This document shows positions 10,570 through 17,624 of a DNA stretch of 64,000 bases, piece after piece. Positions within the stretch are counted from its first letter, which is position 1. Each line of letters begins with the position of its first letter. The stretch is from Barnesiella propionica (GTDB taxonomy: Bacteria > Bacteroidota > Bacteroidia > Bacteroidales > Barnesiellaceae), in assembly GCF_025567045.1 (NCBI RefSeq), contig NZ_JAOQJK010000001.1:124001-188000 (forward strand), in the 5' to 3' direction. The notes under the pieces are model-generated. The model was not told the DNA's origin. It saw only the letters and a program-made list of their open reading frames with translations, and searched no databases. Both the position numbers and the translations under genes were made by a program.

Positions 10570-10611
10570 TTTCAAATAATCCTCCGATATTACATAAGTC
10601 TTTCAAATAAT
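10570..10611 (-). promoter_or_regulatory. Direct repeat upstream of susC
   Basis: TTTCAAATAAT occurs twice, at 10570-10580 and 10601-10611. The start-to-start spacing of 31 bases is about three helical turns, and the pair lies 43-84 bases upstream of the susC start. Paired sites of this kind are what a dimeric activator could bind. No clear TAnnTTTG box is visible in the 134-base gap, so whether susC has its own promoter is uncertain. Confidence 0.35.
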
Positions 10612-10661
10612 GTATTTTAAGTATATTCCTTCTATTTTTATTTATTGGATTCAATGCGCAA

Positions 10662-11669
10662 TCAGGCCCCTCCCGAAAAGATAATGAGTACAAGGCCCGT
10701 GATGAAAAGGAGGAACATTGCTGTTAAAAGTGTATATATCAGCTTCGAAGCATTTTTAAATTCTTTCCATACAAATACGCCCCAGATTGCAGCGACCATT
10801 GTTGCTCCCTGACCTAATCCGTATGAAATAGCAGCACCGGCCTTACCGGCGGCTATATAGCTTAAAGAAGTTCCCAAAGCCCATATACAACCACCTAAAA
10901 TACCTATAAGATGCGTTCTGAAACTGCCATGAAAATAGTCATGATATGATACAGGAGTTCCTTCAAAAGGTCTCTTCATAACGAGCGTATTAAACAAGAA
11001 ATTGCTCAATAAAATTCCTGCAGAAAAAATAAAGAAAGCTCCGTAGGGGGTTAACAATCCTGAAGAGGGCCGACAAAAGTTCTCCAGATCCATCGAAGCT
11101 GCGACAAACCGGTAAAAAAAGGCCATCAGAATACCGGCGAAAACAGCCAGTACAATTCCCTTAACATTCACTTTTCCTTTATTCGTTGTATTGTTTTTCC
11201 GAGCTGCTATTCCATTCAGAACAATTGCTATCACAACAAGCAATACGCCTATAAACAGGATAAAGGGATCTCCCTTCGGTTGCGCGAAATAATTAATAAA
11301 TACTCCTAAAACCAAAGCGATACCCACTCCCAGCGGAAAAGCAACAGCCATACCGGCCAGAGAAACCGATGCTGAAAGCAAAATATTGGAGGCATTAAAT
11401 ATAAATCCCCCTGCCACAGCACTGGCAACATTCTTCAAATCGGCCTGTCCCAAATCGGATATAAAAGAGCGACCGGCATCCCCATGACTGCCTAAAGTCA
11501 ATCCCATCAAAATACTGAACAAGAAAACACCTATTACATAATCCCAATAAAACAATTCATAACGCCAGCTTTTCGCTGCTAATTTCTGAGTATTGCCCCA
11601 TGAACCCCAACATAGTATCGTAATAAAACAAAATACTATGGCTAATGAATAACTCTCTACTATAAACAT
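10662..11669 (-). CDS. GRP/RhaT-like sugar permease, probable ribose importer
   Basis: This is a 335-residue inner-membrane protein with about ten hydrophobic helices and no signal peptide cleavage site. Its opening, CWGSWGNTQKLAAKSWRYELFYWDYVIG, and later AFPLGVGIALVLGVFINYF match the Bacteroidetes branch of the glucose/ribose porter (GRP) transporters within the drug/metabolite superfamily. The start lies 14 bases after the ribokinase stop, so the two form one unit. A related permease serves ribose uptake in the ribose PUL described in Bacteroides thetaiotaomicron. By context I infer import of ribose here. L-rhamnose (RhaT-like) is the main alternative, made less likely by the ribokinase partner. 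Confidence 0.75.
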   Translation of the reverse strand: MFIVESYSLAIVFCFITILCWGSWGNTQKLAAKSWRYELFYWDYVIGVFLFSILMGLTLGSHGDAGRSFISDLGQADLKNVASAVAGGFIFNASNILLSASVSLAGMAVAFPLGVGIALVLGVFINYFAQPKGDPFILFIGVLLVVIAIVLNGIAARKNNTTNKGKVNVKGIVLAVFAGILMAFFYRFVAASMDLENFCRPSSGLLTPYGAFFIFSAGILLSNFLFNTLVMKRPFEGTPVSYHDYFHGSFRTHLIGILGGCIWALGTSLSYIAAGKAGAAISYGLGQGATMVAAIWGVFVWKEFKNASKLIYTLLTAMFLLFITGLVLIIFSGGA

Positions 11670-11683
11670 CTCGATCTAAATAT

Positions 11684-12595
11684 TCAAATTCGTACTTCTT
11701 TTCTGTAAGGAATAGAACTTTGTGCACCTTTTCTCGTAACAGAAATACCTGCTGCGGTATTCGCCATTTTTACTGCGTCCGTAACCGATAATCCTTCAGA
11801 TATCCCAACACAGAAAGCGCCACAAAAAGTATCGCCTGCAGCCGTCGTATCAATAGCTTCTCTTTTTTCAGCAGAGATATGCAGAAATATCCCGTCACAT
11901 TTTACAAATGCACCACTTCCACCCATCGTTATAATCACATTTTTTACCCCTTTGCGACTTATCGCATCTGCAGCGGCGCAAGCAGAATTGCTGTCAACTA
12001 TTGTTATACCGGACAGCATTTCCGCTTCAATTCTGTTTGGAACAATGGCATAGAGGTACTTTAGTAAGCTATCCGGAATATTTCTCATAGGAGCAGGATT
12101 CAAAATGACTTTACTTCCGCTTCGATATGCTAACTTGGCTACATACTCCACAGTTTCTATAGGTGTTTCCAATTGCAATAATACGATATCGGACTTTTCT
12201 ATAATATCTTTAGCTTTATCTATATCTTCGATACACAACCGGGCATTCGCTCCCGAAGCAACAACTATACTGTTTTCTCCTTGTTTATCTACAGTAATCA
12301 ATGCAACACCCGTAGGGATTTCCGGATCTATGAAAACATAACCGGTATTGATATTCTCCGCCCGAAGTACTTCCATAGCGTTTTTTCCCAGCAAGTCATT
12401 TCCTATCTTAGCAATGAAAACCGGTTTTTCCTTACCTAACCGGGAAACAGCAACTACCTGATTGGCACCCTTCCCTCCGGAATTCATAAAAAAATCATTT
12501 CCAAGAATCGTTTCACCGGGGGCCGGAAGCTTATCTGCCCTTACAACCATATCAATATTGAAACTTCCTACAACAACTATTTTTTCTGTATTCAT
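11684..12595 (-). CDS. rbsK: Ribokinase (PfkB family)
   Basis: This cytoplasmic enzyme phosphorylates D-ribose to ribose 5-phosphate with ATP. The 303 residues show the PfkB signature 1 region (MNSGGKGANQVVAVSRLG, about 37-54) and signature 2 (DTTAAGDTFCGAF, 249-261) with the catalytic base Asp255. Length and the GGKGANQ motif are typical of ribokinase rather than fructokinase. It is the first gene of its unit, 54 bases after a strong terminator that closes the upstream lectin-like gene, and is followed by the permease and then susCD. With the exported nucleoside hydrolase at 16536-17573 it completes a route from nucleoside to ribose 5-phosphate. Confidence 0.88.
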   Translation of the reverse strand: MNTEKIVVVGSFNIDMVVRADKLPAPGETILGNDFFMNSGGKGANQVVAVSRLGKEKPVFIAKIGNDLLGKNAMEVLRAENINTGYVFIDPEIPTGVALITVDKQGENSIVVASGANARLCIEDIDKAKDIIEKSDIVLLQLETPIETVEYVAKLAYRSGSKVILNPAPMRNIPDSLLKYLYAIVPNRIEAEMLSGITIVDSNSACAAADAISRKGVKNVIITMGGSGAFVKCDGIFLHISAEKREAIDTTAAGDTFCGAFCVGISEGLSVTDAVKMANTAAGISVTRKGAQSSIPYRKEVRI

Positions 12596-12649
12596 AAAGA
12601 CAGGAACATAAAATTTACACCATACAAAACCTCGAAGAGAAAATATTAT

Positions 12650-12690
12650 ATCAGAACATTGTTCCGAATAGACTGGAACAATGTTCTGAT
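12650..12690 (-). terminator. Strong hairpin terminator after the lectin-like gene
   Basis: ATCAGAACATTGTTCC (12650-12665) and GGAACAATGTTCTGAT (12675-12690) form a perfect 16-bp stem with a 9-base loop, 7 bases after the stop of the 12698-14119 gene. On the minus strand it is followed by an AT-rich ATAATATTTT stretch. It separates that gene from ribokinase. Confidence 0.8.
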
Positions 12691-12697
12691 GATTTGA

Positions 12698-14119
12698 TTA
12701 TTGAACAGCTACCTTGTATGCTTTACCTTCAACTTGAACAATGTAAATACCTTTTGCAGAAACAGTATACGGTTCATCGGCGTTGAAAACATCTGTCTGT
12801 CCTGATACTGAAATAATTTTTGCCTGAGTATCCGAACCTTTTACAAAGACCATACCATTCGCTGCATACACCAATACGTCATTCGCGGATATACCTTCTA
12901 CCGCATCTGTTCCATATTTTTCAAACTCATACAGCGAACCAAAATCCCCAAATCCATAGAATACAAGATTACCATCCAGCATTCCATGCATAAAATCATT
13001 TATTTTGTAATCATTATCATAGCTTCCGTTAGCATTACATATACCATAGAAGAAACTGCCATCATCTATTCTCCGGTCGATTTTCCACGCTCCGTCCCAA
13101 GAAGAAGAACTTACTACGAATTTACCATCGGAATAAATCATTTTCGCACCATTTTCCATATTGGCTTTATTATAAATATTCACTCCCGTAATATTATTTC
13201 CGGTAAACGCCCATAATTGATTATCCGACTCTTCTTTAGCCGCCGTTATTACGCCCGTACCATCATTAGTCAAGTAGCCTTCTGCGGCCCGGCGTACATT
13301 TTTTACTTTATACCAAACCATATTGTCATCCGTGCTTATAGTGAACGGCAGGTCTATCAAAGCCAGACTATATTGATAACTGGCTTTTTTCAGATTATTC
13401 AGGGCGGCACTTACATTACTCTGTGTAGAAGAGGGATCATCCACGACAGCCTGTGCAATAGCAATAGCAGCCTCAAAGGCACTTATGCCTTCGGCATACT
13501 TTTCGGCTGTTGCAGGATTGCTCTTGTCATTATTTACTTTAATGGTATACTCTTCAATAAGTGCAATCAAAGCTGAAAAATCCACTACAATTTCCTGGCT
13601 GGCATCTTCAAAAATCCACGCACAACCGCCTTCAGTTGCCGTATGTCCATAGAATATGATGCCTATATCCAAAGTACCATGGAGGTAGTTATCATTTGTA
13701 GCCGTACCGGGAAGAAGACCATACAACCCATTATCATCTTTAATAAGCCAGGAATGATTCCATTCTGTATCGGCAGGCGCCAACTGGGCAGTTCCATTAC
13801 CTCCTTCAACAGATATTAATCTTGCGCCATTTTCCAAAAAGGCTTTATTATAAATCTGAAATCCGTCAGTTTCATTACCGACAAAACACCACAGAAAATT
13901 ATCCGCATCATCAATATCGGCCATTATCACAGCCTGATTGTAAGCCTCAGCCTTCATATAAGCCGCTTTGCCTCCATCTGCCGCACGTAGATTTTTTATA
14001 CGATACCATGTTGCTCCTGCACCCGTATCGGTACTTGGCGTAACAGGCAGTGCAGCCAGAAGTGCATTCTGGGATATGAGCATAATAAATGCAATAAGTA
14101 AAAATAGATTTCTTTTCAT
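12698..14119 (-). CDS. Exported protein with duplicated lectin-like domain and FIVAR-like spacer
   Basis: This is a 473-residue exported protein with no recognisable catalytic domain. A signal peptide (1-23) precedes repeat A (about 33-170), which starts WYRIKNLRAADGG and contains NFLWCF and YNKAFLENGARLIS. Repeat B (about 265-400) is homologous (WYKVKNVRRAAEG, NQLWAF, YNKANMENGAKMIYS). Between them lies a helical segment (about 183-255) resembling a FIVAR domain (AISAFEAAIAIAQ, ALNNLKKA). The last 60 residues (GMVFVKG, KIISVSGQ, GIYIVQVEGKAYKVAVQ) look like a T9SS-type C-terminal sorting domain. The repeats are ricin-lectin-like in layout. I infer a surface glycan-binding role. It is probably monocistronic, with its own terminator. 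Confidence 0.6.
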   Translation of the reverse strand: MKRNLFLLIAFIMLISQNALLAALPVTPSTDTGAGATWYRIKNLRAADGGKAAYMKAEAYNQAVIMADIDDADNFLWCFVGNETDGFQIYNKAFLENGARLISVEGGNGTAQLAPADTEWNHSWLIKDDNGLYGLLPGTATNDNYLHGTLDIGIIFYGHTATEGGCAWIFEDASQEIVVDFSALIALIEEYTIKVNNDKSNPATAEKYAEGISAFEAAIAIAQAVVDDPSSTQSNVSAALNNLKKASYQYSLALIDLPFTISTDDNMVWYKVKNVRRAAEGYLTNDGTGVITAAKEESDNQLWAFTGNNITGVNIYNKANMENGAKMIYSDGKFVVSSSSWDGAWKIDRRIDDGSFFYGICNANGSYDNDYKINDFMHGMLDGNLVFYGFGDFGSLYEFEKYGTDAVEGISANDVLVYAANGMVFVKGSDTQAKIISVSGQTDVFNADEPYTVSAKGIYIVQVEGKAYKVAVQ

Positions 14120-14680
14120 GATAAATGTGATTTAAAAAGTTAACAATCAAATTACAGAGAACACCTTAATAAATTCAGCATAATGGCATTATCATCACAC
14201 TTAAAAAATAGTATTTTTTATTATAAAATTAAAATATTAACAAAAAAAGAAGTTTATCCTTTAGCTATACAGTATAAAGTGTTTAACACCGAGCAAATAG
14301 AATATAGTTTATACATTACACAAAAGAAAATTCAAATTCAATATAAATTGTATCTCCTGAAATCCCGTCCTCGTCTTAATCAGGAACGAAACTTCAAATT
14401 ATTGATACGACAATATATAGTGATCAGCACTTTGTGATAATAATTATAAATAAAACCGATAAATAAGCAGATGAAAAGTTATTTCATAATATTCTGGCAA
14501 TCAAGGTAATTCTAATAAACCTTTTTCATTGGGCAGTCATAATGTTAATGAACTAATCTAGCATGTTTTATTATCAGACCGGAAGCGAATGCTTATTATT
14601 TATTTTCTAAAAACACCCTATCCGGCCCGATTTTTTATCTGAAACTCCTTTTTTATTACTTATAAATCGGTTTTTTCAAT
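14120..14680. other. 561-base AT-rich intergenic region
   Basis: No convincing gene is present. An open 84-codon frame on the plus strand (14183-14437) is low-complexity Lys/Ile/Tyr-rich sequence without homology I recognise. CCGATTT (14627-14633) and AAATCGG (14664-14670) form a weak inverted repeat after the FISUMP gene. No exact TAnnTTTG box was found on the minus strand upstream of the lectin-like gene; TAATTTG near 14145-14151 is one base short of it. Confidence 0.5.
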
Positions 14681-15976
14681 TTATTCCCAATCCATAACAC
14701 ACCGAAGAGAGGCTCCCTCTGCCTTGACAGTGGAAGCTACGTGAATCAAAGGATAGTCGTTAAATATGGCTGCATTATGCGCATTCTGCGGAAAACCAGG
14801 ATTTGCGTCAGCATCTGCTGTCCAGAAAAGAGCTAAAGATGTATCGTCCATAACAGTAGTTCCGTTGAAATATCCTGTCGGAGTTGCGGTAAATCCTGTC
14901 ATATTGTTCTTTAAAAGATTGTCTCCAGCAGTATAAAGGTTACTGGTTTCTTTATATGACCAACCGTAAGTAGATGCTAATGCCGATGCTATGGTCTGTT
15001 CCTGTCCTGAAATCAAAATTTCCACTGTACCTTGCAACTCGTCCCAATCTGCTACAGTGGGAATCCTCCAACCTCCTGCAGGGGCTATTTTTTCACTCGA
15101 TGCTGCAAACCAGTTATAATAAGTCTTTTCTTTTGCCACGACATATGCGGGAGTAGATAATCCGCTCCAGGTTTCGCTGTTGCCTAATTGAATATCCGTT
15201 CCATCATTATATTTCGTAGTTTTTAGATTTTCAGCCATCCAAATCTGGAAGCCAATCTGAACTACCTTATAGTGATTACCCGAGCCGTCGGTACATTCTA
15301 CAAAATAGAATTCCATTTCGCTGTCCGAAACCGGAACATCGGTAACTATCGTAGAACAATTTCCCGAATGACCTGTATAGATAATCCGGTCTCCTTCATT
15401 ATAAAGCATTGCAACCGTACCGGCAACTGCTTCCGGAGCTTCCTGAACGCGAACCGGTTTCTTTGCCGTCTTACCTACATAAGAAACTGCGGGTGCCACC
15501 TGAGTATTATTGCGTTCCAAATACTTAGTATGGTATGCATATCCTTTGCCCGTTACACTGACCACATACGCACCCATAGGTAATGACAAATCAAACGTAT
15601 TTTCTCCTGCCGAAACATTTTGTTTAAGGCCTGTCATTTTCTTACCATCCAATCCGAATACTTCAACCACGGCATCTCCCTGTTGTTTAGCCTGGAAAGT
15701 TACAATCGTCTTCCCGTCAGCACCAAATACACGAAGGTTTCCGTTCTCATTGCCAATTTGCTCTATTCCTTCCGGAGTAGGAGTCAAGACTAACGTTCCT
15801 CCTCCTTGTACGGTTTTGGTCTCTCCCGTATTTACATTGAATACATCAACCGATTCAACAGTCTCGGCTGCACCTGACCCGATAAAAGTAATCGAATAAT
15901 CGGCACTCAAACCGGGTAATGATGTTGCGCATAATAATGATAAAAGAATTAAGTAATTTTTTGTCTTCATAATCAT
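14681..15976 (-). CDS. Exported FISUMP-domain protein (Fibrobacter major paralogous domain)
   Basis: This is a 431-residue exported protein of unknown function. After the signal peptide (1-25, ending GLSA) comes a beta-sandwich-like segment with a sorting-domain flavour (VVEVFGLDGKKM, MGAYVVSVTGKGY, about 95-155). The C-terminal half (about 235-430) is a FISUMP domain: IGFQIWMAENLKTTKY, YNWFAA, GWRIPTVADWDEL, GFTATPTGYF and a final RCVMDWE. FISUMP proteins are abundant in Bacteroidetes, and their fold resembles that of formylglycine-generating enzymes and C-type lectins, but their role is unknown. The start could equally be the ATG read from 15970. It is flanked by 560-base gaps on both sides and has a promoter box at 16027-16034. 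Confidence 0.75.
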   Translation of the reverse strand: MIMKTKNYLILLSLLCATSLPGLSADYSITFIGSGAAETVESVDVFNVNTGETKTVQGGGTLVLTPTPEGIEQIGNENGNLRVFGADGKTIVTFQAKQQGDAVVEVFGLDGKKMTGLKQNVSAGENTFDLSLPMGAYVVSVTGKGYAYHTKYLERNNTQVAPAVSYVGKTAKKPVRVQEAPEAVAGTVAMLYNEGDRIIYTGHSGNCSTIVTDVPVSDSEMEFYFVECTDGSGNHYKVVQIGFQIWMAENLKTTKYNDGTDIQLGNSETWSGLSTPAYVVAKEKTYYNWFAASSEKIAPAGGWRIPTVADWDELQGTVEILISGQEQTIASALASTYGWSYKETSNLYTAGDNLLKNNMTGFTATPTGYFNGTTVMDDTSLALFWTADADANPGFPQNAHNAAIFNDYPLIHVASTVKAEGASLRCVMDWE

Positions 15977-16026
15977 ATAGAATTTAAGTTGTGAATAAAA
16001 ACTTTTTTTATTTATTATATATACAT

Positions 16027-16034
16027 CAAAGGTA
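16027..16034 (-). promoter_or_regulatory. Promoter -7 box for the FISUMP gene
   Basis: The minus strand reads TACCTTTG, an exact match to the Bacteroidetes -7 consensus TAnnTTTG, about 50 bases before the start codon. A second box, TATATTTG (16156-16163), with TTTG at 16187-16190, could give a longer leader. Confidence 0.45.
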
Positions 16035-16469
16035 GAATATAATTTACTCTTATATTTATTCGTAAATTGCTATAAGCTATGGAATATTTGCACTATTTCC
16101 TATTAAGTAAAAATAAAACCTATCTAGCGTAATAAAACCTACTGTTTTCAGGAATCAAATATAAATATATATATAAATGATTAAAGCAAATTTCGCAAAA
16201 TCTTTCTATACAAATCCGTATTTAACATTGTAGCATCAATTACGATAACACCGTACTTACGCATTCTGTTCTATTTAAACTTCCACGAATATAAATGCCC
16301 ATATTTGTTCCACTGAAAATTAAATTATAATATATTATTTGCTCTATTACTCAAAAAAATCGTTGATACAGGTCTCAAGAACAGATGGCTTTCACTAATA
16401 TGTAAAAAGTAGCTCCAATTAAAATATATTCATCATCTTAATAGCATACAAGCAGTTATTTGTCAATTT

Positions 16470-16513
16470 AATAAACCCGAAGCAAAATTATCAACTTCAT
16501 CTCCGGGTTTATT
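16470..16513 (-). terminator. Terminator hairpin closing the ten-gene operon
   Basis: AATAAACCCG (16470-16479) and CGGGTTTATT (16504-16513) form a perfect 10-bp inverted repeat with a 24-base loop, 22 bases after the nucleoside hydrolase stop. The minus strand then continues AT-rich. Confidence 0.65.
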
Positions 16514-16535
16514 TCCCAATTCATAACAACTGATT

Positions 16536-17573
16536 TTATTTATATTTTGCCGGTTTAGCTGTAATGTTCCGTACAAAATAATCTTTTATACGGGTTTGTT
16601 GCTCAGGAGTCGTAGTCAGGTAAACATGTTTGCCTTGTTCATTTTCTTTAAAATGGCTGACTCCTTTTTCATCTATAGAAACGAATCCTTTCGGTGATTC
16701 ATGAAAAAAAGCACTGTCCGGTTCCATTACATATAAAACAGCCGTAACATCCCAGGTAGGGCGGTCATAAGGCATTTCTGCATACATAGAATATCCATCG
16801 ACCATGGGATGTTTCGGCGACCACTTAAAATCATTCTGTATACTTTTTCCGGGATAAAGAATCTTTTCTCCCAATTCGTACGGAGTAAATACAATTTCAG
16901 TCGGCCATTCAGTAAATACTTTTTGAGCAGAAGGAATATCCATCAGTACGTTATATTCCGAATAGTCATCTTTATCAAAACAACCGGCCATTACAGAAAG
17001 TAATTTTACTTTTTTGGCAATTAGTTCCGAGCCGCTCAAAGAAGAATATTCATCTGCAGGAGTATCCAGTAAGCGAACAAGATTGGTGGAAAAGCCGACA
17101 GATATAACAGTAACGGAATTATCAGGCTGTTCCGATAATAGTTTCCGGTAAAGTTTCGATGCGTCCGGAAGCGATTCATAATCGGTAAGTGTTCTCTCAT
17201 ATTTGGGCTGTCCGTTTTCTTCCATCATACAAACTTTGGTCGTAAAATTCATATCATTCGTATCCAGTGTTTCCCCTTTCTTCAATATACCGACGGGAAT
17301 CTCCGGATAACCGTACCACGTTCCCATAATATCAATATATTCAGGAGCATAACGATAGTCCTTGTTCAACATGATCGCCAATATGTTTACACGACCTTCG
17401 TCTTTATATTTATATAATAAATCCAACGCCAATGCATCGTCCACATCGTTTCCCATATCGGTCTCGAAAATAACATTTACCGGAGAAACGGGTACTTGTT
17501 GTTCTTTTTTTCCGCATCCCAGTAAAAAAAATCCAAGACACATAAGTATTACTATTTTGCTATAACTGTTCAT
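16536..17573 (-). CDS. Exported nucleoside hydrolase-like lipoprotein
   Basis: The protein belongs to the inosine/uridine-preferring nucleoside hydrolase family, which splits N-ribosides into base and ribose using a bound calcium. The 345 residues start with a lipoprotein signal (FLLGC, Cys20). The calcium-binding cluster is FETDMGNDVDDALAL (Asp39, Asp43, Asp45, Asp46). TVISVGFSTNL and the C-terminal PTWDVTAVLYVM with the second metal-site Asp also match the family. Most hydrolases of this family are cytoplasmic, so the lipobox implies periplasmic or surface cleavage of nucleosides. It is the last gene of the ten-gene run, 51 bases after GH92. Together with ribokinase and permease 4 kb away it suggests ribose scavenging. 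Confidence 0.82.
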   Translation of the reverse strand: MNSYSKIVILMCLGFFLLGCGKKEQQVPVSPVNVIFETDMGNDVDDALALDLLYKYKDEGRVNILAIMLNKDYRYAPEYIDIMGTWYGYPEIPVGILKKGETLDTNDMNFTTKVCMMEENGQPKYERTLTDYESLPDASKLYRKLLSEQPDNSVTVISVGFSTNLVRLLDTPADEYSSLSGSELIAKKVKLLSVMAGCFDKDDYSEYNVLMDIPSAQKVFTEWPTEIVFTPYELGEKILYPGKSIQNDFKWSPKHPMVDGYSMYAEMPYDRPTWDVTAVLYVMEPDSAFFHESPKGFVSIDEKGVSHFKENEQGKHVYLTTTPEQQTRIKDYFVRNITAKPAKYK

Positions 17574-17624
17574 ATTTCAAAGTTTTAAATATAATAAAAA
17601 AAAATATTTCGTGATATTAATTCT

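Larger units (their letters stand above)
15977..16535. other. 559-base intergenic region upstream of the FISUMP gene
   Basis: No open frame worth calling is present. The region contains two minus-strand TAnnTTTG boxes (16027-16034 and 16156-16163) facing the FISUMP gene and the terminator of the ten-gene run (16470-16513). The rest is AT-rich with no other structure I can support. Confidence 0.5.

Noticed and set aside
10662..11669. Permease as an L-rhamnose symporter (RhaT), suggested by the GH78-like gene
   Set aside because: It is directly joined to ribokinase and resembles the Bacteroidetes GRP branch; no rhamnose isomerase or kinase genes are near. Not fully excluded.
14183..14437. 84-codon plus-strand frame in the gap before the FISUMP gene
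   Set aside because: Low-complexity AT-rich sequence without signal, motif or promoter box.
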